From an uncultured Lachnospiraceae bacterium (GTDB taxonomy: Bacteria > Bacillota > Clostridia > Lachnospirales > Lachnospiraceae): 64,000 nt of DNA. Where the stretch lies: NCBI GenBank assembly GCA_910580195.1, contig CAJTWA010000021.1, forward strand, positions 5,529 through 69,528. Reading direction: 5' to 3'. This document shows, piece by piece, positions 52,900 to 62,471 of the stretch. The position numbers and the translations under genes were made by a program. Below the pieces are notes generated by a model. That model worked only from the letters and a program-made list of their open reading frames with translations, had not been told where the DNA came from and did not search any database. Each line of letters opens with the position of its first letter. Positions within the stretch are counted from its first letter, which is position 1.

Positions 52900-53125
52900 G
52901 TGCACCCCCATCAGCCTGCGAATCAACGCGCCTGAAAGGTTAGCCATCCCCACCAGTCCGGGAATGAGCGCATCTGATAGGTTATAGCCAGCTCCGTCAG
53001 CCCGGGAATGAACGTATCTGAAAGGTTAGCCAATACCCATCAGCCTACGAACAAACTTACCAAAAAGGTTAGCCAATACCCAGCAGCCTACGAACAAATT
53101 TACCAAAAAGGTTAGCCAATACCCA
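52900..53125 (+). repeat. Degenerate ~43-bp tandem repeat, about five units
   Basis: AGGTTAGCCA recurs with a ~43-bp period (for example 53023, 53066, 53109; earlier degenerate copies at ~52937 and ~52978). Units also share CAGCCTACGAA and TTACCAAA. The last two are almost identical. Confidence 0.8.
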
Positions 53126-53307
53126 GCAGTTTGGGGGCGGGAGCCTCTCCCCTGCAAACCATTCAGGGACGCCCTTAATGGAGGTGAAATCCACTGCTTA
53201 CGAAGACTTAGTGATGAAGGCTTTCCTGAATCACTTAGCCGTAGTTAGCAGTTAGTTCACCGGAATGTTGTCCCGTTTGCAGGGGAGAGGCTCCCGCCCC
53301 GAACTGC
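53126..53307. repeat. Large inverted repeat (33-34-bp arms) enclosing ~115 bp
   Basis: The arm 53126-53159 (GCAGTTTGGGGG ... CCCCTGCAAAC) is repeated in reverse complement at 53275-53307 with a small gap/mismatch. It lies between the coiled-coil gene and the convergent kinase gene and may terminate both transcripts. The enclosed segment has no gene. Confidence 0.8.
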
Positions 53308-53333
53308 GTCCCACCCGCACAACCCCAAAAAGC

Positions 53334-54752
53334 CTAAATCCCTTCCTTCTTCTCCCTCTTCAAAGGCAGCGTAAAAATAAACTCCGTCCCCACCCCCTCC
53401 GTACTAATCACATTGATATTCTCATTATGCACCGAAATAATCTCCTTCACAATCGCAAGCCCCAGCCCCGTCCCCCTCTTATCCTTCCCCCGGGACAAAT
53501 CCGTTTTGTAAAACCTCTCCCAAATTTTCTTCATGCTCTCTTTCGGAATCCCAATCCCGGTATCCTTCACGGAAATAAACACCTTCTCATTCTTCTCCGT
53601 AGTTTCAATGGTAATCGTAGAATCCGGATGGCTGAACTTAATGGCATTGTCAATCAAGTTGTAGAGCACCTGCTGTATTTTGCTCATGTCCGCTAAGACA
53701 AAAGAAGTTTCCCCCGTCAGTATCAGTTCAAAAGAAATCTTCTTTTCTTGGCAAATCCCCTCAAAAGACTGAGCCACCAGCTTAATCGTATTGTTAATGT
53801 CAAAGCTGCTGATATCCAGCATCGTGCCCTTTTTCCCATATTTGTTCAGTTCCAGCATACTCTGCGTCAGCTTGTTTAAGCGCTCTGTTTCAAATAAGAT
53901 AATGTTCAGGTATTTGTCCTGCATTTCATGGGGAATCGTGCCGTCCATAATGGCTTCTATATAGCCTTTGATGGAAGTCAGGGGAGAACGGAAATCGTGG
54001 GATACATTTGCAATGAATTTCCGTTGGTCCTCTTCTAAGGTAGAAAGCTCCGTAGCCATATAATTTAAGGACGCGGCAAGGTATCCCATTTCATCGTTGG
54101 TATGGATATTAATCTGTGTTTCGAAATTCCCTTCGGAGTAATCCTTGGCCGCCCTAGTAATTTTCCAGATAGGGATATACACCGTGAAAGTGAAAAGTCC
54201 CAGCACCACAAATGCGCAGAGGAAAATAATGGCAAGGGTCATATAGGAAATATTGATAAAGCCGTCCTTCAATGCGACTAAGTCCCGGACTGGCTTGTGG
54301 ATCAGCACATATCCCCTCACCTTATAGTTAATGGTAATCGGGGAAAATACAGACAGGGTTTCTTCGGAAAAAGCGCCGAAAAAATTCCCTGTCTGGTAGT
54401 AGCTGGTGCCGAATTCTGTAATGTCAAAGCCTTCCACCGTTTTTTCCGGAGGCTCTTGGCCGGCATGGATTAAGATTTGCCCGCTGTTGCTGATGACTTG
54501 GATGGCGGCGTCCAGATAGGTAGAAACTGCTTGGAATTGGGAAGTCACATCCTCCAGCGTCATGGTGCCCCGGTAATAATTGGCGGCATAGCTGGAGGAA
54601 AGCAAGGTGGATTCCCGGTATAAATCCGAGGCGGTGTCCCGTATGATGTAATTTAAGGCCAGCCGGGAGGTGAAAGTGGCAATTGTAAGGAACCCAAGGA
54701 TGCCAAACGCCCCATAGCCCAGCAGGAGTTTTAAGTAGAGTGTCCGTTTCAC
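53334..54752 (-). CDS. Sensor histidine kinase
   Basis: The 472-residue kinase has a membrane helix at ~10-30, an extracytoplasmic sensor domain to ~170, a second helix (~172-195) and a HAMP linker. The H box is HDFRSPLTSIKGY with the phospho-accepting His. N box NLIDNAIKFS and G boxes DTGIGIP and GTGLGLAIVKE follow. It overlaps the response-regulator gene by one base, so the two form a two-component pair. The stimulus is unknown. Confidence 0.94.
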   Translation of the reverse strand: MKRTLYLKLLLGYGAFGILGFLTIATFTSRLALNYIIRDTASDLYRESTLLSSSYAANYYRGTMTLEDVTSQFQAVSTYLDAAIQVISNSGQILIHAGQEPPEKTVEGFDITEFGTSYYQTGNFFGAFSEETLSVFSPITINYKVRGYVLIHKPVRDLVALKDGFINISYMTLAIIFLCAFVVLGLFTFTVYIPIWKITRAAKDYSEGNFETQINIHTNDEMGYLAASLNYMATELSTLEEDQRKFIANVSHDFRSPLTSIKGYIEAIMDGTIPHEMQDKYLNIILFETERLNKLTQSMLELNKYGKKGTMLDISSFDINNTIKLVAQSFEGICQEKKISFELILTGETSFVLADMSKIQQVLYNLIDNAIKFSHPDSTITIETTEKNEKVFISVKDTGIGIPKESMKKIWERFYKTDLSRGKDKRGTGLGLAIVKEIISVHNENINVISTEGVGTEFIFTLPLKREKKEGI

Positions 54753-55450
54753 TATTTCACCTCAAATTTGTAGCCAATGCCCCAGACGGTAGCGAGCCGC
54801 CAAGAAGCATGGTCCTTGATTTTTTCCCGCAGCCGCTTGACATGCACGTCTACCGTGCGGGTGTCGCCGATGTATTCGTAGCCCCAGATGTGGTCTAAAA
54901 GCTGCTCCCGGGTAAATACTTGGTTGGGGGAGGAGGCAAGGAAATACAAAAGTTCCAGCTCCTTGGGGGGCATTTCCACGGCCTTGCCATGGTACACCAC
55001 GGAGTAATTGGTCTGGTTGATGGTAAGGTCTGGGTATTCCACGCATTTAATGTTGGCGGAGGAGGCCGCTGGCTTAGCGGGCTGGTAGCGGCGGAGCACT
55101 GCCTTTACCCTTGCTACCAGCTCTTTGGAATCGAAGGGCTTCATAATATAGTCGTCTGCACCCAGTTCCAGCCCCAGCACCTTGTCAAAAATCTCCCCTT
55201 TGGCGGAGAGCATGATAATGGGCAGGTTGGATTTGGCGCGTATTTCCCGGCAGACTTGGTAGCCGTCAATGCCGGGGAGCATTAAGTCCAAAAGAATCAG
55301 GTTGGGCTGGTACTGTTCATACATGGCAAGGGCTTCTTCCCCGTCCTGTACCATCCGTGTGTCGTAGCACTCTTTGGTGAGGTAGAGGGAAATCAGTTCT
55401 GCAATATTCGCATCGTCGTCGACGATCAGGATTTTCTGTTTTGCAACCAT
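54752..55450 (-). CDS. OmpR-family response regulator
   Basis: The 232-residue regulator has a receiver domain with acidic DDD at 11-13, phospho-acceptor Asp55 (LILLDLMLPG) and Lys in MKPF. A winged helix follows (LELLYFLASSPNQVFTREQL, DTRTVDVHVKRLREKI, VWGIGYKFE). It lies 10 bp after mutS2 and directly before the kinase, so all three may share a transcript. Confidence 0.95.
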   Translation of the reverse strand: MVAKQKILIVDDDANIAELISLYLTKECYDTRMVQDGEEALAMYEQYQPNLILLDLMLPGIDGYQVCREIRAKSNLPIIMLSAKGEIFDKVLGLELGADDYIMKPFDSKELVARVKAVLRRYQPAKPAASSANIKCVEYPDLTINQTNYSVVYHGKAVEMPPKELELLYFLASSPNQVFTREQLLDHIWGYEYIGDTRTVDVHVKRLREKIKDHASWRLATVWGIGYKFEVK

Positions 55451-55460
55451 AAAAGCCTCC

Positions 55461-57830
55461 TTATTTAAATTCTACAATTGTAACGCCAGAATCCCCTTCC
55501 CCAAATTCCCCAAGCCGGAAGGACTTTACATATTTCAGCCGTTTTAGGTGCCCATGGACAGCTTTGCGCAATGCCCCGGTGCCCTTCCCGTGGACTACCC
55601 GGACAGAAGGCATGTGGGCAAGGTAAGCGTCGTCCAAATATTTGTCCAGCAGGGAAACGGCTTCGTCCGTGGTTTTGCCAATCAGGTTGATTTCGGTGGA
55701 AATGGTGGCGGACTTGGACATTTTTAATTTCCCTGCCCCGGTGGAGCTGCCTTTCTTCCCAAGGGCTGGGGGCTCTTCCAAGAGCACAAGGTCCTTAATG
55801 TTGACAAGGGAGCGCAAAATGCCCATCTGGACGTACAGATCCCCTTTGTCGTTGGGGAGGGTGTGGACCGTGCCCTTTAAGTTCATGCTAAGGACCTTAA
55901 CGGCGTCCCCGATACGGAGCTTCTTTGGGATTTTGTGGTTGGCCTTTTCTTCTGGCTTAAGGGAGAGATGCTTTTCCACGTCGTTCATTTTGCCCCTTAA
56001 TTTGCTGCGTTCCTGCTCCATTTCCTTGGCAGGGGCGTTCCCTTGGCCGTATTTGTGGAAATTTTTAATGGTCTGGTCTGCCACCTCTTTTGCCTCCCGG
56101 AGGATGGCGTGGGCCTCCTCGTTGGCTTGCCGGAGGATTTTTTCCCGCTGGGCGTCTAGGCGTTCCTGCTTTTCTTCCAGTTTCCGTTTCAGGGTTTCCG
56201 CTTCTTTTTTGTACTGCTCGGTTTCCAGCCGTTCTTGTTCCATGGCGGCACGGCTGGTTTCCAAATCGGAAATCAAGTCCTCGAAATTTTCCTCCTGCTC
56301 GCTCATGCGGCTTTTGGCGTCCTCAATGATGCCTGCCGGAAGCCCCAGCTTGCCGGAAATGGCAAAGGCGTTGCTCTTGCCGGGGATGCCAATGAGCAGC
56401 CGGTAGGTGGGGCTTAAGGTTTCTACGGAGAATTCGCAGCAGGCATTTTCTACACCCGGGGTAGAGAGGGCAAAGACTTTCAGCTCGCTGTAGTGGGTGG
56501 TCGCCATGGTCCGGACCCCGTAATTGTGGAGCCGGGACAGGATGGAAGTAGCCAGCGCAGCCCCTTCCACCGGGTCAGTCCCAGCGCAGAGCTCGTCGAA
56601 CAGCACCAAACAGTTTTCATTTACATGGTCCAAAATGGAAATAATATTTGTCATATGGGAGGAAAAGGTGCTCAGATTCTGCTCAATGCTCTGCTCATCC
56701 CCGATATCTGCAAAAACATCCTCAAAAACGGCAAGCTCGGAGCGGTCGTTTGCCGGGATATGGAGCCCGGCCTGCCCCATCAGGGTAAACAGGCCGACAG
56801 TTTTTAAGGAAACGGTTTTCCCGCCGGTGTTTGGCCCTGTGACAATTAGGAGGTCAAATTCATCCCCCAAGCGGATGTCTATGGGTACGACTTTGCGGCT
56901 GTCCAGCAGCGGGTGGCGCCCCCGGCGGATTTTAATCCGGCCTTCTTGGTTAAAGATGGGGCTGGTCCCATTGTATTTTTTCGCTAAGGAGCCTTTGGCA
57001 AAAATAAAGTCCAGTTCTGTCAGGATTTCATAGTCGTCCTTTAAGTAGGGGATATATTCCCCGGTCAGGCTGCTTAAGGTGGCAAGGATAACTTCGATTT
57101 CCTCCCGCTCTTTTAAATAAAGCTCTTTCAGGTCGTTATTCAGCTTCACGACCGCCATGGGCTCAATGAAAAAGGTGGAGCCTGTGGAGGACTGGTCGTG
57201 GATCATGCCGGGCACCTGCCCCTTGGATTCCGCCTTTACCGGCAGGCAGTAGCGGCCGCCACGCATGGTAATGACTGCATCCTGCAAATGGGTGCGGCTG
57301 CTGTTTAAGAGCTCGTTCATTTGGCTGCGGATTTTTTCGTTGGTGTTTTTGATGGAACGGCGGATGCTTTTTAAGTTAGCAGAAGCGTCGTCTGCAATTT
57401 CGTCTTCTGATAGGATGCAGCGGCGGATTTCTTCTAGCAATGGGGTCAAAGGTTCCAGCCGCCCAAAAAGCATTTCTAGGGAATCGGCTTTGGATTCCTC
57501 CCGCTCCGTGCGGGAGTAGGCTTTTGCGCGCTTGGCGGCTTCTAAGAGGGAGGCAATCTTAAGAAGCTCTTCGATGCTTAAGACGCCGCCCACTTCCAGC
57601 CGTTTTAAGGAAGCCCCGACATTGTGGGTGCCGGAGCAGGAGAGGGAGCCTTTCTGGTAAATCCTTGTCAGCGCGTCAGAGGTCTGCTGCTGGGCAAGCT
57701 GGATTTCTGGAAGGTTCCCCGAAGGCTTTAAGTTCCTGCAAAGTTCCCTGCCGGATGCGCAGGTGGCACATTCGGACAGCATATCTATGATTTTGTGGTA
57801 CTCTAAGGTCTGCAATGCTTTTTCATTCAT
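55461..57830 (-). CDS. mutS2: Endonuclease MutS2
   Basis: The 789-residue protein starts MNEKALQTLEYHKIIDMLSE at ATG 57830, after AAAGGG. The frame extends ~64 residues further upstream, but that part is repeat-containing leader. It has the MutS core, Walker A VTGPNTGGKT near 331, the Walker B region LFDELCAGTDP, a coiled coil (~520-640), and a C-terminal Smr nuclease domain with VVHGKGTGALRKAVHGHLKR. MutS2 limits recombination and acts in rescue of collided ribosomes. Confidence 0.96.
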   Translation of the reverse strand: MNEKALQTLEYHKIIDMLSECATCASGRELCRNLKPSGNLPEIQLAQQQTSDALTRIYQKGSLSCSGTHNVGASLKRLEVGGVLSIEELLKIASLLEAAKRAKAYSRTEREESKADSLEMLFGRLEPLTPLLEEIRRCILSEDEIADDASANLKSIRRSIKNTNEKIRSQMNELLNSSRTHLQDAVITMRGGRYCLPVKAESKGQVPGMIHDQSSTGSTFFIEPMAVVKLNNDLKELYLKEREEIEVILATLSSLTGEYIPYLKDDYEILTELDFIFAKGSLAKKYNGTSPIFNQEGRIKIRRGRHPLLDSRKVVPIDIRLGDEFDLLIVTGPNTGGKTVSLKTVGLFTLMGQAGLHIPANDRSELAVFEDVFADIGDEQSIEQNLSTFSSHMTNIISILDHVNENCLVLFDELCAGTDPVEGAALATSILSRLHNYGVRTMATTHYSELKVFALSTPGVENACCEFSVETLSPTYRLLIGIPGKSNAFAISGKLGLPAGIIEDAKSRMSEQEENFEDLISDLETSRAAMEQERLETEQYKKEAETLKRKLEEKQERLDAQREKILRQANEEAHAILREAKEVADQTIKNFHKYGQGNAPAKEMEQERSKLRGKMNDVEKHLSLKPEEKANHKIPKKLRIGDAVKVLSMNLKGTVHTLPNDKGDLYVQMGILRSLVNIKDLVLLEEPPALGKKGSSTGAGKLKMSKSATISTEINLIGKTTDEAVSLLDKYLDDAYLAHMPSVRVVHGKGTGALRKAVHGHLKRLKYVKSFRLGEFGEGDSGVTIVEFK

Positions 57831-57859
57831 GGTCTGTAGCCCTTTCTTGGCTGAAATTT

Positions 57860-57918
57860 GTTTCTGGCATAACCGGGCAGGCATTTTTGTTTCTGGCATA
57901 ACCGAGCAGGCATTTTGG
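57860..57918 (-). repeat. Two ~29-bp direct repeats in the mutS2 leader
   Basis: GTTTCTGGCATAACCG occurs at about 57860 and 57889, each followed by GCAGGCATTT. It lies in the ~155-nt leader between the mutS2 promoter and its start codon. Confidence 0.7.
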
Positions 57919-57990
57919 AACTGGGAATCCATAGCCTTTATCATCCCAACGCCAGTGCAGGGTATGCTTTGGCGTGCCCATCTTGCGCAT

Positions 57991-58019
57991 ATTATACCTG
58001 AAAAATAAAAATCTTGCAA
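57991..58019 (-). promoter_or_regulatory. mutS2 promoter, -35 shared with divergent gene
   Basis: On the minus strand, TTGCAA (58019-58014), 17 bp, perfect TATAAT (57996-57991). Confidence 0.8.
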
Positions 58020-58042
58020 CAAGCCCGGGAAAAACGTATAAT
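58014..58042 (+). promoter_or_regulatory. Promoter of the HtrA-like gene, -35 shared with mutS2
   Basis: TTGCAA (58014-58019), 17 bp, perfect TATAAT (58037-58042). TTGCAA is its own reverse complement and is also the -35 of the mutS2 promoter. Confidence 0.8.
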
Positions 58043-58068
58043 GTTACTATATCATGGAGGGCGTATGT

Positions 58069-59376
58069 ATGAAGCAAAAAGAGGAGAAGGAGCAGGAATT
58101 TGCTTTTATTAAGGAAAAGATAAAAGATAAGCCGGTTGACAAGCGCAGGCTTCTGGTGCGGTTTGGGTACCATGTCCTCTGCGCCGCGGTGTTTGGGGCG
58201 GTTGCATGCGTGGTGTTTGTCTGGCTGAAGCCTTATCTGGAAGGGTGGTTCTACCCCAAAGGGGAATCCACCATCAGCATCCCGAAGGATGACGACCCGC
58301 AAGAAGAAACGGAGGATGGAGAGGAAGAGGCCAAGGAGCCAACACCGGTCCTGACCCCAACCCCTGTGCCGGAAAGCCAGACAGTTGTCATGCAGGAAAA
58401 GCTGGAGCTGGAAGACTATCAGGAATTGCAGGATAAGCTTTATGAGATTGGGAAAGGGGCCAATAAATCCGTGGTAACAGTCACAGGTGTCACAAGCGGC
58501 GTGGACTGGTTTGACACGCCCTACGAAAATGAAAACAGCGCGGCAGGGATTGTAATTGCAAATAACGGCAGGGAGCTTTTGATTTTAACGGAAAAAAAGG
58601 TGATTGCGGACGCGCAGGAAATCAGCATTACTTTTATCAATGAAACCGTAGTTTCCGCATCCCTAAAAAAATATGACGGGAATACAGGCATTGCCATTAT
58701 CAGCGTTCCGCTGGAGAAAGTCCCGCAGGAAACCATGGATCAGATTGCAGTGGCTTCTTTGGGCAATTCTTACCTGATCCAGCAGGGGACAGCCGTGCTT
58801 GCCATAGGAAGCCCGTTAGGGGTCAATTATTCTATTTTATGCGGGACGATTACTTCTTCCCAAAATGAAGTAACCACCATAGACAGGAATTATACGATTT
58901 TTACCACGGACATTGTAGGGAGCGAGAACGGGAGCGGCGTGCTGATTAACCTGAAGGGGGAAATTATTGGGCTTGTGCTGCAGGATTACAGCAACCAGAG
59001 CGACCGCAATACCATCACTGCATTGTCTGTATCAGAAATGAAGCAGATGATAGAAGATTTGTCTAACGGCAGGGATATGCCTTATGTGGGGCTTCGCCTT
59101 AGCACAGCCACGGAGGACATTGCAAAAGAATTCCATATCCCCAAAGGGGTTTATGTCAAAGGGGTGGAATTGGATTCCCCGGCAATGGCAGCGGGCCTGC
59201 AGGAGGCGGATGTCATTGTGCGCATTAATGGGGAAGAGGTTGCAACGGTAGAGCAGTATAGCCAGAAAATATATGCATTAAACCCAGAGGATGCCGTAGT
59301 AATTTCCATTAAGCGGCAGAATGGGGAGGAGTATGTAGATATGGACTGCAGCGCGGCAGCCGGGGTATTGAAGTAA
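58069..59376 (+). CDS. HtrA/DegP-like membrane protein with PDZ domain, catalytic residues degenerate
   Basis: The 435-residue protein has a short basic cytoplasmic N-terminus, a membrane helix (~34-54), an acidic/Pro linker, a trypsin-like domain (~120-320) and a PDZ domain (~330-430, with VKGVELDSPAMAAGLQEADV). Compared with HtrA, the His site (normally TNNHV) reads TEKKV. The Asp site reads GNTGIAII, and GNSGGP is replaced by ENGSGV. It thus looks like an inactive protease scaffold or chaperone anchored outside. ATG 58069 is 8 nt after TGGAGG. Confidence 0.85.
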   Translation: MKQKEEKEQEFAFIKEKIKDKPVDKRRLLVRFGYHVLCAAVFGAVACVVFVWLKPYLEGWFYPKGESTISIPKDDDPQEETEDGEEEAKEPTPVLTPTPVPESQTVVMQEKLELEDYQELQDKLYEIGKGANKSVVTVTGVTSGVDWFDTPYENENSAAGIVIANNGRELLILTEKKVIADAQEISITFINETVVSASLKKYDGNTGIAIISVPLEKVPQETMDQIAVASLGNSYLIQQGTAVLAIGSPLGVNYSILCGTITSSQNEVTTIDRNYTIFTTDIVGSENGSGVLINLKGEIIGLVLQDYSNQSDRNTITALSVSEMKQMIEDLSNGRDMPYVGLRLSTATEDIAKEFHIPKGVYVKGVELDSPAMAAGLQEADVIVRINGEEVATVEQYSQKIYALNPEDAVVISIKRQNGEEYVDMDCSAAAGVLK

Positions 59377-59493
59377 GCCGGATGTATCCCGTTAGCGCCT
59401 GGCATTTTGGAAAAGTGGAAAGAAAGGGGCAGGGAAGGGTATGCCTTCTGAGTTATGGATTAGGTTTGGAAAGGGAAAGGAAAGGGAAGGATT

Positions 59494-60438
59494 ATGAAAT
59501 ATATTGGAAATTTAAGAGAAGGGGAACGGGTAGGTGATATTTACCTGTGCAAAACAAAGCAGGCAGCCTTGACAAAGGCAGGGAAACCTTATGAGTCCTT
59601 AATTTTACAGGATAAAACAGGGACGTTGGACGCAAAAATCTGGGATCCGAATTCCCAAGGGATTGAAGAATTTGAAGCATTGGACTATATTGCCGTGGTA
59701 GGGGACGTCACCAGTTTCCAAGGGGCATTGCAGCTTAACATCAAGCGTGTCCGCAAAGTGAGGGAAGGGGAATATGACCCCAAGGAATACCTTCCTGTCA
59801 GCGAAAAAGATATCGGCCAGATGTACCTAGAACTGACAGGGATGGTACAGGAAATGGAAAACCCTTACCTGAAAAAGCTTTGTTCCAGCTTCTTTCTGGA
59901 GGATGAAGCATTTGAAAAAGCGTTTAAGTTCCATAGTGCGGCCAAGAATGTCCACCATGGCTATGTAGGCGGGCTGCTGGAGCATACCTTAAGCGTGGCA
60001 AAGCTGTGCAAATATTACACGCAGGCATATCCCATGCTGAATAAAGATTTGCTGCTGGCAGCCGCTATGTTCCATGATATTGGGAAATTGCAGGAGCTGT
60101 CTGTTTTCCCGGAAAATGACTACACAGACGCAGGGCAGCTCCTTGGGCATATTATGATTGGCGCGGAACTGGTAGGGGAACGCATCCGGACAATCCCGGG
60201 GTTCCCGGTGAAGCTTGCCAATGAGCTGAAGCATTGCATTTTAGCCCATCATGGGGAACTGGAGTATGGATCCCCCAAGAAACCGGCGATTGCAGAAGCA
60301 ATGGCCCTTAGCTTTGCAGATAATACGGACGCGAAGATGCAGACCATGAAAGAAGCCTTGGCGGCGGCAGACGGGAATAGCGGCTGGCTGGGGTATAACC
60401 GGCTGTTTGAGTCGAATATCCGTAAGACGAGTGAATAA
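59494..60438 (+). CDS. yhaM: YhaM-family 3'-5' exoribonuclease
   Basis: The 314-residue enzyme has an N-terminal OB fold (YESLILQDKTGTLDAKIWDP) and a C-terminal HD phosphohydrolase domain: HHGYVGGLLEHTLSVA, MFHDIGKL, AHHGELEYGSP. The HD motif and metal His residues are present. It trims RNA 3' ends. ATG 59494 follows GGGAAGGA in a purine-rich stretch. Confidence 0.92.
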   Translation: MKYIGNLREGERVGDIYLCKTKQAALTKAGKPYESLILQDKTGTLDAKIWDPNSQGIEEFEALDYIAVVGDVTSFQGALQLNIKRVRKVREGEYDPKEYLPVSEKDIGQMYLELTGMVQEMENPYLKKLCSSFFLEDEAFEKAFKFHSAAKNVHHGYVGGLLEHTLSVAKLCKYYTQAYPMLNKDLLLAAAMFHDIGKLQELSVFPENDYTDAGQLLGHIMIGAELVGERIRTIPGFPVKLANELKHCILAHHGELEYGSPKKPAIAEAMALSFADNTDAKMQTMKEALAAADGNSGWLGYNRLFESNIRKTSE

Positions 60439-60655
60439 ATGGCTGGGCGGCTGGTGGCTTTGGCCGAATATCTTCAAGCCGGCCAATTAGGTGGCTTGGG
60501 GCAGCCTTGGATTGGCGGATGATTTCGCGGGACGGAAGATATGCCTAGGGCTTAGCTGTTTGGGCAGTAGGCGGAATGGATTTTGGGAAAAATTAGCTGG
60601 AAATTTTTCTGCTTTTTAGGTTATGGTTTTACATCAAATAGGGAATAGGGATGAT

Positions 60656-62464
60656 ATGAAGAGAAGAAAAGGCAATGGCAAAAAGCTGCCGCAGGAGAGG
60701 TTTACAGTAAACAGGGAATTTCAAAAAGATATGGAATTAGAGCTTTCCATCGAAGATATGGGGGAAGGCGGGGAAGGGATCGGCAAGAAGGACGGCATTA
60801 TATTTTTTGTCAAAGATGCCGTGATTGGCGACCGGGTCCTGGCAAAAATTATGAAGATGAAGAAAAGCTATGGGTATGCCCGGCTGCTTCAGGTGCTGGA
60901 ACCCTCGCCCTTCCGTGCAGAACCCCGGTGCAGCCTTTACCGCCAGTGCGGCGGCTGCCAATTACAGGCGCTGGCCTACCAAAAGCAGCTGGAATTTAAA
61001 GAAAATAGGGTGAAAAATAATTTAAAGCGGATTGGCGGGTTCCGGCTGCCGGAGGACATCCAGCAGCAAGGTTTTGGCAGGGCATCCTTTGACATTCCAG
61101 CCATACATCCAATTGTTGGCATAGAGGAGCCTTACCATTACAGGAATAAAGCCCAGTTCCCTATCGGGACAGACAAAGATGGGAAGATTGTAGCAGGGTT
61201 CTATGCCGCCCACACCCACACCATTATCCCCAACCGGAATTGCCTGTTAGGGGTGGATGCCAATGAAAAAATCTTAGACGCCCTCATTTCATATATGGAA
61301 GAATATCAGGTGCCGGCCTATCAAGAGGAAACGGGGACAGGGCTGGTGCGCCATGCCTTAATCCGCTGTGGGTTTGCCACCGGGGAACTCATGGCTTGCT
61401 TGGTGATAAATGGGAAATCCCTGCCCTTTTCGGACAAGCTGGTGGAAAAGCTGCAGAAAATCAAAGGCATAACCAGCATTGTCCTAAATGTAAATGAGAA
61501 AAATACGAATGTCATCTTAGGTGAGGAAATCATCCCCCTCTGGGGCAAACCTTATATCACAGATTTTATTGGCGGTATAAAGTACCAGATTTCCCCGCTT
61601 TCTTTCTATCAGGTAAACCCCGTGCAGACACAAAAACTCTATAAGATGGCTCTAGAGTTTGCCGGGCTGTCCGGGACAGAAACCGTCTGGGACCTGTACT
61701 GCGGGATTGGCACGATATCCTTATTTCTGGCGCAGAAAGCCAAGCAAGTGTATGGGGTGGAGATTGTTGCGCCAGCCATTGCAGATGCGAGGGAAAACGC
61801 TAGGATTAATGGGATTGCGAATGTGGAGTTTTTTGTAGGGAAGGCGGAGGACGTCCTGCCAGAGTTCTATGAACGGGGGAGCGCGGGGAGCAGGGATGCA
61901 GAAGGGATGCTGCACCCAGACGTCATTGTAGTTGACCCGCCCCGGAAGGGCTGTGACAAGAAATGCTTGGAAACTATTGTGAAAATGGAGCCGGAACGGG
62001 TGGTGTACGTAAGCTGTGACTCGGCGACTCTGGCACGGGACTTGAAGTATCTGTGCGGGGGAGGGTATGAGGTGCGGGAAGTGGGGATGGTTGATATGTT
62101 TGGGCAGAGCGTACATGTGGAGACGGTTGTAATGCTTTCCCACAAAAAACCTGACAGCGTAATCAACGTAAAAGTGGAGTTTGGCGAGGGTGAGGGCAAA
62201 GTGCCGCTTGATAATATTGCCAAGAGAGCCGAAGCGTACAAGCCGAAAGAGCGAGTTACATACAAGATGATTAAGGAGTACATAGAAGCGAAATATGGCT
62301 TCAAAGTACATACCGCATATATCGCAGAGGTAAAAAGAGATTTAGGATTGCCGATGTATGATGCTCCCAATGCGGTAGAGGAATTGAAACAGCCGAGGAA
62401 ACATCCAACAGCGGAAAAAGTGGAAGCGATAAAGGATGCTTTGAAGCACTTTGAGGTTATTTAA
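60656..62464 (+). CDS. rlmD: 23S rRNA (uracil-5-)-methyltransferase RlmD-type, C-terminus replaced
   Basis: The ~602-residue product has a TRAM domain (~20-80), the Cys set CSLYRQCGGC for an iron-sulfur cluster, SAM-binding DLYCGIGTIS, VVDPPRKG and the catalytic VSCDSATLARD. The normal fold ends near VHVETVVMLS (about 62110-62140). The last ~110 residues (KKPDSVINVKVEFGEGEGKV ... IKDALKHFEVI) are a separate basic tail with different codon use, like the extension that integrative elements supply when inserted at the 3' end of this gene. ATG 60656 follows GGGAATAGGGA. Confidence 0.9.
   Translation: MKRRKGNGKKLPQERFTVNREFQKDMELELSIEDMGEGGEGIGKKDGIIFFVKDAVIGDRVLAKIMKMKKSYGYARLLQVLEPSPFRAEPRCSLYRQCGGCQLQALAYQKQLEFKENRVKNNLKRIGGFRLPEDIQQQGFGRASFDIPAIHPIVGIEEPYHYRNKAQFPIGTDKDGKIVAGFYAAHTHTIIPNRNCLLGVDANEKILDALISYMEEYQVPAYQEETGTGLVRHALIRCGFATGELMACLVINGKSLPFSDKLVEKLQKIKGITSIVLNVNEKNTNVILGEEIIPLWGKPYITDFIGGIKYQISPLSFYQVNPVQTQKLYKMALEFAGLSGTETVWDLYCGIGTISLFLAQKAKQVYGVEIVAPAIADARENARINGIANVEFFVGKAEDVLPEFYERGSAGSRDAEGMLHPDVIVVDPPRKGCDKKCLETIVKMEPERVVYVSCDSATLARDLKYLCGGGYEVREVGMVDMFGQSVHVETVVMLSHKKPDSVINVKVEFGEGEGKVPLDNIAKRAEAYKPKERVTYKMIKEYIEAKYGFKVHTAYIAEVKRDLGLPMYDAPNAVEELKQPRKHPTAEKVEAIKDALKHFEVI
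62110..62155 (+). other. Probable attachment junction of an integrative element inside rlmD
   Basis: Between the last conserved methyltransferase motif (VETVVMLS) and the foreign-looking tail (KKPDSVINV), base composition and codon choice change. ICE-type genes begin right after the gene. The exact core site cannot be fixed without the other end. Confidence 0.5.
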
Positions 62465-62471
62465 AACTGTG

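Noticed and set aside
52900..53125. 43-bp repeat array considered as a CRISPR array
   Set aside because: Units are contiguous and degenerate with no unique spacers between conserved repeats, and no cas gene is present.
53265..53696. 143-codon plus-strand frame opposite the histidine kinase C-terminus
   Set aside because: Shadow of the kinase gene, whose motifs are clear on the minus strand.
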